From: Pedobacter changchengzhani
Lineage (GTDB): Bacteria; Bacteroidota; Bacteroidia; Sphingobacteriales; Sphingobacteriaceae
Reading direction: 5' to 3'
Length of the DNA stretch: 64,000 nt
Assembly (NCBI RefSeq): GCF_004354365.1
Contig: NZ_SJCY01000001.1
Span: 434,001-498,000, forward strand
Shown here: positions 54,941 through 62,350 of the stretch, piece after piece
Layout: the number at the start of each line of letters is the position of its first letter
Numbering within the stretch: position 1 is the first letter of the stretch
Notes under the pieces: generated by a model
What the model was told of the DNA's origin: nothing
What the model saw: only the letters and a program-made list of their open reading frames with translations
The model's database searches: none
Made by a program: the position numbers and the translations under genes

Positions 54941-55492
54941 ATGGCCTTGATACAAACAAATACGAGTTTAGAATTTGATGAGGTGATCGCTGTTTGCAGA
55001 TCTTTATTCTTAAAAAAGACTAAAGACTATGGCACAGCTTGGCGGATTTTGAGATTGAGGTCCATAACTGATCAGATCTTTATTAAAGCACAGCGAATTC
55101 GTACACTTGAAGATAAGAAAGTGAATAAAGTTGGCGAAAATATTACTTCAGAATATATTGGTATAATAAATTACTGTGTTATTGCCATGATGCAGTTAGA
55201 ATTTACAGAACAAGATGCTAACGAACTGCCGTTTGATAAAGTTGAATCGTTGTTTGAAGAGAAAATTAGAGAAACCAAAGATTTGATGTTTGCTAAAAAC
55301 CATGATTACGGCGAAGCGTGGAGAGATATGCGCATCAGTTCGTTAACAGATTTAATTTTGATGAAGATTTTTAGAGTGAAGCAGATTGAAGATAATGAAG
55401 GACAAACATTGGCATCAGAAGGCGTAAAGGCAAATTATCAAGACATGTTAAATTATTCAGTTTTTGCATTAATTAAATTAGGCGTTAAATAA
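54941..55492 (+). CDS. DUF1599 (nucleotide modification-associated) protein
   Basis: A 183-residue soluble protein made of two similar halves. Each holds a K(T/N)xDYGxAWRxxRxxSxTDxIxxKxxRxxxxED block (KDYGTAWRILRLRSITDQ and HDYGEAWRDMRISSLTDL), followed by a Y...NY...A(L/M)(I/M)(Q/K)L segment. This internal duplication is the DUF1599 signature. Biochemistry is unknown. It precedes the BT_3928-type DoxX and aroK genes with small gaps, a conserved Bacteroidetes neighbourhood next to folP. Confidence 0.92.
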   Translation: MALIQTNTSLEFDEVIAVCRSLFLKKTKDYGTAWRILRLRSITDQIFIKAQRIRTLEDKKVNKVGENITSEYIGIINYCVIAMMQLEFTEQDANELPFDKVESLFEEKIRETKDLMFAKNHDYGEAWRDMRISSLTDLILMKIFRVKQIEDNEGQTLASEGVKANYQDMLNYSVFALIKLGVK

Positions 55493-55531
55493 GCAATTTA
55501 TAAATCAAATAGATTTTTTGCATCATTTTAC

Positions 55532-56689
55532 ATGTACATGAAAAATAAGTTCCTTAGCTTTTCCCGAATTTTTGTTGGTTTACTTTTTATTTTCTCTGGT
55601 TTAATTAAAGCAAATGATCCGCTAGGATTTGGCTATAAATTACAAGAATATTTTGAAGTTTTCCATTTAGATTTTTTAAGTGGCGCCGCAACAGGAATTG
55701 CAGTTTTACTTTGCACTTTAGAAATTGTATTAGGGGCTTTTTTACTTCTAGGCTTTTGGGGTAAAAAAGTTGCTTGGGGTTTATTGCTTTTAATTATCTT
55801 TTTTACGCTGTTAACTTTCGTATCTGCAGCGTTTAAAGTGGTGGCCAGTTGTGGTTGCTTTGGTGATGCCATTCCGCTCACACCATGGCAATCGTTCGGG
55901 AAAGATTTAATCTTATTAGTCCTAATCGTTTATATTTTTATAAAAAAGGATTTAATCCAACCACTTGTTACAAAAAAATCTACTCAATTGGGTATTGCAA
56001 CTGTAATCACTGTTGCATCTTTAGCATTTGGGTTATTTACCTATAATTTTTTGCCGATAATGGATTTCTTGCCATATAAAATTGGCGCAAATATCCCTTC
56101 GTTAATGGTTATTCCACCGGGGGAGAAGCCAGATGAATACCAAATCATGTATCACCTTAAAAATAAACAAACTAAGGCTGAAAAAGACATGACAGACAAA
56201 GAATATTTGAAGACGGAAATTTGGAAAGATGCCAATTGGGAAATTATTGGTGACCCTGGAAGAAAGCTTATCAAAAAGGGTTTTGAACCAAAAATTAGAG
56301 ACTTAATTATTACCGATGCTTCGGGTACCGATTATACAAAGGAAATTATAGAAAACCCTTACTACAATTTGGTTTTTGTAGCCTATAACTTGCACGATAC
56401 GAATGAAAATGCGATTGGTAAATTGAATGCACTGGCAATGAATGCAACACAGCAATTTAATATTAGGAGCGTGTTACTTACTTCATACTCTGCTGTAGAT
56501 GCTGCTGCATTTGTAAAACAATACAACTTATTTGCTGAGATTTTTTATGCCGATGCGGTTCCGCTTAAAAGTATGGTAAGGGCTAATCCTGGAGTTTTAC
56601 TAATGAAAAATGGCGTGGTTGTTAATAAATGGCATTTCCATACCGTGCCAAGTTTTGATGAACTTTCTAAAAAATACTTCGCGAACTAA
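55532..56689 (+). CDS. BT_3928-family DoxX-like membrane protein
   Basis: A 385-residue membrane protein. The N-terminal ~190 residues are DoxX-like with four to five helices: RIFVGLLFIFSGLIKANDPLGFGYKLQEYF, TLEIVLGAFLLLGFWGKKVAWGLLLLIIFFT, then SCGCFGDAIPLTPWQSFGKDLILL, with the CGC pair. A soluble periplasmic-type domain follows, roughly 195-385, with a thioredoxin-like feel (ANWEIIGDPGRKLIKKGFEPKIRDLIITDASG). This two-part structure matches the BT_3928 family of unknown function. The start could be the first or third codon (M-Y-M). Confidence 0.9.
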   Translation: MYMKNKFLSFSRIFVGLLFIFSGLIKANDPLGFGYKLQEYFEVFHLDFLSGAATGIAVLLCTLEIVLGAFLLLGFWGKKVAWGLLLLIIFFTLLTFVSAAFKVVASCGCFGDAIPLTPWQSFGKDLILLVLIVYIFIKKDLIQPLVTKKSTQLGIATVITVASLAFGLFTYNFLPIMDFLPYKIGANIPSLMVIPPGEKPDEYQIMYHLKNKQTKAEKDMTDKEYLKTEIWKDANWEIIGDPGRKLIKKGFEPKIRDLIITDASGTDYTKEIIENPYYNLVFVAYNLHDTNENAIGKLNALAMNATQQFNIRSVLLTSYSAVDAAAFVKQYNLFAEIFYADAVPLKSMVRANPGVLLMKNGVVVNKWHFHTVPSFDELSKKYFAN

Positions 56690-56755
56690 AATGCCTAAAA
56701 GGTTTTTCCAATCTGTACAGATACAAAATTTAAACTCGTAAAAAATTATACAGGA

Positions 56756-57253
56756 ATGAAGGTTTTTTTAGTGGGCTATATGGGTTGCGGTAAAAGCACC
56801 AAAGCAAAACAGTTGGCTAATAAGTTAGGCTGTAGCTTAATTGATTTAGATGCAGAAATTGTTGCTGAAACAGGAAAAACAATTTCCGAATATTTTTCCG
56901 AATACGGGGAAGATGGTTTCAGAAATTATGAAAGCGAGTTGCTTAAAAATTTCGATTATCCTGAAAATTGTGTAATTGCTACAGGCGGTGGTTTGCCTTG
57001 TTTTTTCGATAATATGGATTGGATGAATGCAAATGGCAAGACTGTTTATTTAGACATGGAACCGGCTCAATTGGTTTCTAGATTGCAAAAAAGAGAAAAA
57101 CGACCGTTAATTGCAGGTATGGATGATGCGCAATTATTAGCATTTATTAAAGTAAAACTTGAGGAGCGCAATCCGTTTTATAAAAAGGCAAGGGTTATTG
57201 TTGATGCCTTTGATTTAGACGTTGAAACGCTCGAAAGTAGGTTGGTTGGTTAG
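56756..57253 (+). CDS. aroK: Shikimate kinase
   Basis: Phosphorylates shikimate with ATP in the aromatic amino acid pathway. The 165-residue cytoplasmic P-loop kinase has Walker A GYMGCGKST (7-15), LIDLDAEIVAETGKTISEYF (shikimate-binding DxD region), FRNYESELL (Arg of the FRxxE motif), CVIATGGGLPCF and the lid RLQKREKRPLI. All positions are as expected, and length is normal. It follows BT_3928 after ~66 bp. Confidence 0.95.
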   Translation: MKVFLVGYMGCGKSTKAKQLANKLGCSLIDLDAEIVAETGKTISEYFSEYGEDGFRNYESELLKNFDYPENCVIATGGGLPCFFDNMDWMNANGKTVYLDMEPAQLVSRLQKREKRPLIAGMDDAQLLAFIKVKLEERNPFYKKARVIVDAFDLDVETLESRLVG

Positions 57254-57343
57254 TTTTTTTGGTTCCAAACGGATGACTTTGTTTTCTCTAGGCAACCTGT
57301 CCAAAAATCCAAAAACTAATCATCCAAAAAACCAATAATAATA

Positions 57344-57742
57344 CTATTCCTTTTCTTGCTCAAATTGCTGTTCTATAAATTTTATTTCAGTTTTTCCATG
57401 TGGCGAAGGTTCACCATAATCGTTGATGTTTACAAATACAATTTTATCGATTGTTAAAATACTTTTTCGGGTAATTTTGTTCCTAACTTCGCAGCACATG
57501 GTAATAGAAGTTGTGCCGAATGAGATTGCTGTAATACCCATTTCTATAATATCGCCTAACTTGCCAGAACTTACAAAATTAATTTCCGACATATACTTGG
57601 TCACTACTTTTGGGTTTTCGAGCTGAACAATGGCATAAATCGCTGCCTCTTCATCAATCCATTTTAAAAGATTACCACCAAATAAACCGCCATTTGGGTT
57701 TAAATCTTCGGGTTTTATCCATTTGCGTGTGTGGAAATTCAT
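57344..57742 (-). CDS. Acyl-CoA thioesterase, hotdog fold (YciA-like)
   Basis: A 132-residue single-hotdog thioesterase that hydrolyses acyl-CoA. Family markers: WIKPEDLNPNGGLFGGNLLKWIDEEAAIYA (catalytic loop and central helix with Asp), VVTKYMSEINFVSSGKLGDIIEMGI and SILTIDKIVFVNIN. The chain length specificity is unknown. It is 27 bp from the CrtD-like gene on the same strand and is probably read with it. Confidence 0.88.
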   Translation of the reverse strand: MNFHTRKWIKPEDLNPNGGLFGGNLLKWIDEEAAIYAIVQLENPKVVTKYMSEINFVSSGKLGDIIEMGITAISFGTTSITMCCEVRNKITRKSILTIDKIVFVNINDYGEPSPHGKTEIKFIEQQFEQEKE

Positions 57743-57769
57743 AATTTTTATTTTAATAAAGCTACTATT

Positions 57770-59254
57770 TTAAGATTTTGGAATCTTCAGGTTTTCGTCA
57801 ATAATTTTTGCAGAAAGTAATGCCAACGGAATACCTCCACCAGGATGAACACTGCCACCGCAGAAATACAAATTCTTAATTTTTGAAGTAAAGTTGGGAT
57901 GTCTTAAAAAAGCAGAAAATTGATTGTTAGCGCTATTTCCATAAAGTGAACCTTGGTAAGAACCGGTTTTAATTTCGAGACTTCTTGGATCTAAAATCTT
58001 TTCACAAATAATGTGTTCGGTTAGATCTATTTTTAAAGCTTTATTAATTTTATTTATAATTTGAGCTTTTGCTTCTGCAATAAGCTTATCCCAATTCTGG
58101 CCAATATTTGCTGGAACATTAATCATCACAAACCAATTTTCGCAGCCTGTTGGGGCATCTTCCTTTAGGTATTTAGATGTAATGTTAATGTAAACTGTTG
58201 GATCGTTATAAATTGTTTTTTCGTTCCAAATCGCATCAAATTCTGCTTTGTAATCGGCTGCGAATAAAATATTGTGTAAATCTAATTCTTCAAAAGTTCC
58301 CTTTACACCCCAATAAAAAATGAGTGCAGAACTGCTTCGCTCTTGGTTTAACAATTTTTTCGGGGCTGGAATCTCTTTAAGTAAATTTTTATAAGTGAAC
58401 CATATATCAAGGTTAGAAATTACGATGTCTGCTTTTTGAATTTGCCCACCGATTTTAACACCTTCTGCCTGCCACCCTCTGCCTTCCGCCTTATATACAA
58501 TTTCATCAACTTTCGTGTTGAAAGTAAAGTTTACGCCTAAATCTTCAGCAAGTTTAACTAAAGATTTGGTAATGCTGTACATTCCTCCATTAGGTAAAAA
58601 AGCACCAAATTCATATTCGAAATGCGGAATTACATTTAACGTTGCAGGTGCTTGATAGGGGTTTGAACCATTATAGGTTGCATATCTATTAAAAAGCTGT
58701 GTAACTCTATTATCTGTAAAAAAACTTTCGTTTGCTTTGGCTTGCGTTCTAAAAGCGTCAATTTGGCCAAACCTAAAAACTGATTTTACCGTATCCCAGT
58801 GTAAATAGCTTTTAACTTTATGAAGTGTTCGCTGTAAAAAAACCTGATTGGTTACATCATAAATGGTTTTGCTCTTTTGCAAAAACCGATGGATTTCTTT
58901 TGCCGAAGATTCAGTTTTCGAATCAATTTCCGCAGCAAATTTTTTTACATCCGCATAGGCGGTTAAGCGTAATCCATCCTCATAAAAATAGTTGCAAATT
59001 TCATTAAGTTTTTGGTATTCGAAATAATCTTTCGGGTTTTTTCCTGCCAACGTGAAAAGTTCATCAACATATTGTGGCATGGTAAATAAACTTGGCCCGG
59101 CATCAAACCTAAAACCATTCATTTCAATTTCTGCAAGTTTACCTCCCGCGTGTGTATTTGCTTCAATTACTTCAACTTCATAACCTTTTACTGCCATTCG
59201 TATTGCAGATGCAATCCCGGCAATCCCGGCTCCAATAATTATTGCTTTTGGCAT
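57770..59254 (-). CDS. CrtI/CrtD-family phytoene or hydroxycarotenoid desaturase
   Basis: A 494-residue FAD-dependent carotenoid desaturase. It begins IIIGAGIAGIASAIRMAVKGYEVEVIEANTHAGGKL (dinucleotide-binding fold at 8-13). FRFDAGPSLFTMPQYVDELF follows, and it ends NLYFCGGSVHPGGGIPLALLSAKI, the classic CrtI-type C-terminal signature. The 490-residue length and details suit the 1-hydroxycarotenoid 3,4-desaturase (CrtD) type of Bacteroidetes, but the sequence alone does not separate CrtD from CrtI. No crtB, crtY or crtZ is in the window. The upstream gap holds the palindrome and a TATTTTTA -7-like element (59272-59279, minus strand), so it may share control with the WYL regulon. Confidence 0.88.
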   Translation of the reverse strand: MPKAIIIGAGIAGIASAIRMAVKGYEVEVIEANTHAGGKLAEIEMNGFRFDAGPSLFTMPQYVDELFTLAGKNPKDYFEYQKLNEICNYFYEDGLRLTAYADVKKFAAEIDSKTESSAKEIHRFLQKSKTIYDVTNQVFLQRTLHKVKSYLHWDTVKSVFRFGQIDAFRTQAKANESFFTDNRVTQLFNRYATYNGSNPYQAPATLNVIPHFEYEFGAFLPNGGMYSITKSLVKLAEDLGVNFTFNTKVDEIVYKAEGRGWQAEGVKIGGQIQKADIVISNLDIWFTYKNLLKEIPAPKKLLNQERSSSALIFYWGVKGTFEELDLHNILFAADYKAEFDAIWNEKTIYNDPTVYINITSKYLKEDAPTGCENWFVMINVPANIGQNWDKLIAEAKAQIINKINKALKIDLTEHIICEKILDPRSLEIKTGSYQGSLYGNSANNQFSAFLRHPNFTSKIKNLYFCGGSVHPGGGIPLALLSAKIIDENLKIPKS

Positions 59255-59271
59255 GTGCGAAAATAGGAAAA

Positions 59272-59324
59272 TAAAAATATTTTTTAACTACGACATATTT
59301 TGTCGTAGTATGAGTTTATATTTG
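59272..59324. promoter_or_regulatory. Palindromic operator with two divergent promoters
   Basis: A palindrome with perfect 9-bp arms lies at 59287-59309: ACTACGACA, 5-bp spacer, TGTCGTAGT. Exactly 11 bp after the inner TGTCG on each strand is a -7-like element. These are TATATTTG at 59317-59324 (plus, toward the UVR-motif gene) and TATTTTTA at 59279-59272 (minus, toward the desaturase gene). No -33 TTG at normal spacing is seen. The same arrangement occurs at 61343-61395. Confidence 0.75.
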
Positions 59325-59340
59325 TGCAAGTATTTAAACT

Positions 59341-59556
59341 ATGCAATTTATGGAAGTACCAAAGCCGATTTTAATTAATCTAAAAGAAAATATAAGTGAA
59401 AATTTACAAATTATGAATAACAGCTTCTTGGCAGAGAAAAGAAGAATAACGCACTTAAAGGAGTTGTGTGTTAAATGCGAATATTACGAAATGGTTGCGA
59501 AGCTTCGAGATGTAGATAAAATGATCGATGAGTTGATTGGCGTAATTAGTAAATAA
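59341..59556 (+). CDS. Small UVR-motif-like protein
   Basis: A 71-residue soluble, probably all-helical protein. Its C-terminal half, HLKELCVKCEYYEMVAKLRDVDKMIDELIGVI, resembles a UVR motif (the ~35-residue helical hairpin of UvrB, ClpC and McsA: E-YE-AA-LRD-I). The N-terminal part (MQFMEVPKPILINLKENISENLQIMNNS) is unassigned. The start could also be the fourth codon (MEVPKP). It is preceded by a palindromic promoter shared with the desaturase gene. The role is unknown; UVR motifs mediate protein-protein contacts. Confidence 0.65.
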   Translation: MQFMEVPKPILINLKENISENLQIMNNSFLAEKRRITHLKELCVKCEYYEMVAKLRDVDKMIDELIGVISK

Positions 59557-59714
59557 TCTGTTTCACACGGATTAAAATTAGATCATGAACCCAGCGTGAG
59601 TGACTCTGATAATCTGATAGCATTTTAATTATGCGCTGATATTGAGTATAAACGTACTTTTCATTGCATAAAATCTGACACTATTTAAATGATTTTTTAA
59701 AAAATTAAAGCAGT

Positions 59715-60110
59715 ATGAATCTTCATTTCCCACATTTACCAAATAACTTTCTTCTATCTCTTTTGTACAAGCCAGAATTTGCCGAATCGCTCGCATATTT
59801 GGTCGGTTTTAGACATTATACTGATTTGAAAATTATTCCTAGAGAGCATTCAATAGAAGTGTCGAACGGCGAAATTGTTATATCAGTTATTATTTATTCT
59901 GATTATCAGTTGAATGAATATATAGATTTAAAAGCACGAAAAAATGTTCACATTGTTTGCTTTAGTAGTGTTATTCCAGAAATGCTGGAGTTTGAAGGTA
60001 TCGATATTAAATATATAGATAAGTTGGCTTGGCTATTTACGATTATGTCTAATTCTAAAATAGAATATGTGCAACATTTAAATCTTTTAAGAAATTTAAA
60101 TATTCATTAA
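59715..60110 (+). CDS. Unknown soluble protein
   Basis: A 131-residue protein I do not recognise: HFPHLPNNFLLSLLYKPEFAESLAYLVGFRHYTDLKII, EVSNGEIVISVIIYSDYQLNEYIDL, KNVHIVCFSSVIPEMLEFEGIDIKYIDKLAWLF. The alternation of beta strands and helices is consistent with a small alpha/beta fold. No membrane segment or signal peptide is visible. Gaps of ~130-160 bp on both sides suggest its own transcript. Confidence 0.5.
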   Translation: MNLHFPHLPNNFLLSLLYKPEFAESLAYLVGFRHYTDLKIIPREHSIEVSNGEIVISVIIYSDYQLNEYIDLKARKNVHIVCFSSVIPEMLEFEGIDIKYIDKLAWLFTIMSNSKIEYVQHLNLLRNLNIH

Positions 60111-60236
60111 CAAAGAATGTTTTAGCAATGTTTATTGAAATATGTTTTAGTAAAATTATCTTTTAATAGTATATATTAGTGAAACGGATTTAGCCGAAAA
60201 CCGATTAGAGTAGGCAAGTATTTAAATTAAAATCTT

Positions 60237-60932
60237 ATGAATACGGAAGAATTAGACAAATCATTAAAGGAACTTGAGGAACTAACATGGATGCCTTGGG
60301 TAGGAAGCGAATATTTAAATGCAACAACAGAAAACAGGGTATTATTTATTGGAGAAAGTCATTATTTTAATGATTTGGAAGATAAAATTTCATATGAAGA
60401 TAAAAATATTACAAGAGCGATTGTCAATGATATGGCCTTAAAAGGAAATAGACATAAATCTCCATTTTTTGATAACATTCATAGAATGATTTTTGGCGCT
60501 GCAGATTTAACTGAAGAACAAAAGATGAAGTTTTGGAATAATATTAGCTTTTATAATTTTATTCAAAAGCCTATGGATTCTAAAAACGGTAGGCCAAGAC
60601 AGGGAGATTTTGAATTAGGATGGAAAAATTTTTACGAATTGATTGAAGTTTTGAAGCCAACAACATGCATTTTTCTGGGAATATTAGCTGGAAATCATTA
60701 TGGTGCAGGTGTGAAATACTGTAATGATTACACTCTGGAAGTAAAGGGTTGGAAGGAATTTTCTTTTGGGCGAGGTAAATCAATTCATATAGAATTATCT
60801 CAAAAGGATAAGGAGGAAACCAATTTGTATTTTGTTCAACACCCAAGTAATTATTTTAGCCCTACAAAATGCAACGAATTTCTGACGTTGAAAGATCCAA
60901 AAACAATGCAATGGCTTAAAGATTTGATCTAA
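60237..60932 (+). CDS. Unknown enzyme-like protein, possible UDG-type fold
   Basis: A 231-residue soluble protein. NRVLFIGESHYFNDL (about residues 33-47), SFYNFIQKPMDSKNGRPRQGDFELGWKNFYELIEVLKPTTCIFLGILAGNHYG and VQHPSNYFSP give a layout loosely like the uracil-DNA glycosylase superfamily (an early GE-S loop, a late HPS motif). I cannot confirm that assignment; a search would decide. The GESH and HPS motifs look catalytic. It is followed by the convergent mini-sigma gene. Confidence 0.5.
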   Translation: MNTEELDKSLKELEELTWMPWVGSEYLNATTENRVLFIGESHYFNDLEDKISYEDKNITRAIVNDMALKGNRHKSPFFDNIHRMIFGAADLTEEQKMKFWNNISFYNFIQKPMDSKNGRPRQGDFELGWKNFYELIEVLKPTTCIFLGILAGNHYGAGVKYCNDYTLEVKGWKEFSFGRGKSIHIELSQKDKEETNLYFVQHPSNYFSPTKCNEFLTLKDPKTMQWLKDLI

Positions 60933-60957
60933 GTAATTTATATTAAATTTTAGAAAA

Positions 60958-61320
60958 TTATGAACTTTTCAAATTTTCCAAAATCCCTTGCCTAACCACC
61001 CAAGCCCTAAACTTAAAATATTTCGGACTTAGTTCGCTGTTAATTTCCCTTTTCAATAATTTGGAAAGGGAAATTTTGGCTTTTTCAGTACAGGATACCT
61101 GTTGTTCTTTGGTAACCCCAAGCATTTTTATTAATTTTAAAATCATAAGCTCTTCGCTAGCGATTAGTTTTTCAATTTTACTGTTATCTCCGTTTTTAAT
61201 TTGATCGAACAATTCTTTTTCCTCTTCATAACTCAATTCTTTTGCTGAAGCTATTTTTATAAGTTCATCCAAATCCAAATCTTTCGGATGAATGTGGGTT
61301 TTTGGTTTTAACTGCCTCAT
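60958..61320 (-). CDS. Truncated sigma-70-like protein (regions 1.2-2.4 only)
   Basis: A 120-residue protein. It starts MRQLKPKTHIHPKDLDLDEL, the same MRQLK opening as the Bacteroidetes housekeeping sigma factor. It then has SYEEEKELFDQIKNGDNSKIEKLIASEEL, like the region 1.2/2.1 pattern EEE.ELA.RI..GD..A.EKL...N. It ends YFKFRAWVVRQGILENLKSS, matching region 2.3-2.4 KFISYAVWWIRQSILQAL. Region 2.2 (core-binding) is poorly conserved, and regions 3 and 4 (promoter -33 recognition) are absent. It is not a full sigma factor; it might be a decoy, an anti-sigma-like partner or a mini-sigma. It is divergent from the WYL gene across a shared palindrome, with a perfect -7 TACCTTTG (61350-61343). Confidence 0.72.
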   Translation of the reverse strand: MRQLKPKTHIHPKDLDLDELIKIASAKELSYEEEKELFDQIKNGDNSKIEKLIASEELMILKLIKMLGVTKEQQVSCTEKAKISLSKLLKREINSELSPKYFKFRAWVVRQGILENLKSS

Positions 61321-61342
61321 AACGTAAATTTATTTTCTTTTT

Positions 61343-61395
61343 CAAAGGTAATTTTCATGTCCGACATATTATGTCGTAGCCTATCTTTATCTTTA
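61343..61395. promoter_or_regulatory. Second palindrome with two divergent promoters
   Basis: CGACA at 61362-61366, a 5-bp spacer TATTA, and TGTCG at 61372-61376. Eleven bp outward on each strand are TATCTTTA at 61388-61395 (plus, WYL gene) and TACCTTTG at 61350-61343 (minus, mini-sigma gene). Neither has a -33 TTG at normal spacing. The core and geometry equal those at 59272-59324. Confidence 0.78.
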
Positions 61396-61409
61396 TAAAA
61401 ACTTAAATT

Positions 61410-62312
61410 ATGGCTCACATTAAAATTCAGCTTCGCCAAAGTGCGATTGTAAAAAAGCTAAAGAAATTTCCTGCAACGCTTAAAGAGATAGAAAGTTATT
61501 TAGAACTAGAATCTGAAATTTTCGGATATAACTTAATAACCTGCAAAAAAACTTTTGAGAGAGACATTGCAAGTATTCGCGTGGTTCAGGGTATTTCGAT
61601 AGCATACGATTTTTCTACAAAGAAGTATTATATTCAGGATAACCAAAATAACGAGCACAACAATAGAATGCTCGAAGCCTTTGATACATTTAATGCGTTA
61701 AATTTAAGTATCGAATTATCTAAATACTTACAATTTGAGAATAGGAAATCAGCTGGAATGGAATATTTTCTCCCTTTGTTAAATGCAATTAAGAATCAAA
61801 AAGAAGTAAATCTTTCTTATCAAACTTATTGGGATAAAACGCCATCAATACGCAAGGTTGAGCCTTATTTACTTAAAGAATTTAATAACCGTTGGTATTT
61901 AATCGCAAAAGACATTGCAAAACAAGCCATTAGAACTTATGGGTTAGACAGAATAACGAACTCGGATGTAACCAAGAAAAAATTTATTCTCCCTGAAAAT
62001 CATCACCCAGAAAATTATTTTAAAAATAGTTTCGGTATAATCAGTCGAGATGGGGAACAGCCGATACAAACGATAATTTTATTGTTTGATGAACAACAAG
62101 CCAAATACATTAAGTCAATGCCTTTGCATGCAAGTCAGGTGATTTTGAAAGATACCGGCGATGAACTTTTAATCCAACTAGAAATGTACATTACATTCGA
62201 TTTTGAAATGGAACTTCTTTCTTACGGGGAACATGTAGAGGTTATCGAGCCAATGGTTTTAAGAGATTCTTTGAAAAATAAATTACAAACAGCTTTAGAT
62301 TATTACATCTGA
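61410..62312 (+). CDS. WYL-domain transcriptional regulator
   Basis: A 300-residue DNA-binding regulator. The N-terminal ~65 residues form a helix-turn-helix (LKKFPATLKEIESYLELES...TFERDIASI). The WYL domain follows at about 120-195, with the motif itself as NNRWYLIAKD (Trp162-Tyr163-Leu164) and its conserved basic partners in RTYGLDRI. The C-terminal WCX-type extension ends YGEHVEVIEPMVLRDSL. WYL domains bind small or nucleic-acid ligands and control the HTH. The gene begins 33 bp after the palindrome, which may make it autoregulated, and is divergent from the mini-sigma gene. RhuM-Fic follows 38 bp later. Confidence 0.92.
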   Translation: MAHIKIQLRQSAIVKKLKKFPATLKEIESYLELESEIFGYNLITCKKTFERDIASIRVVQGISIAYDFSTKKYYIQDNQNNEHNNRMLEAFDTFNALNLSIELSKYLQFENRKSAGMEYFLPLLNAIKNQKEVNLSYQTYWDKTPSIRKVEPYLLKEFNNRWYLIAKDIAKQAIRTYGLDRITNSDVTKKKFILPENHHPENYFKNSFGIISRDGEQPIQTIILLFDEQQAKYIKSMPLHASQVILKDTGDELLIQLEMYITFDFEMELLSYGEHVEVIEPMVLRDSLKNKLQTALDYYI

Positions 62313-62350
62313 TTTGTGATATCAAACTAAATATTATTTAACTTAACGTA

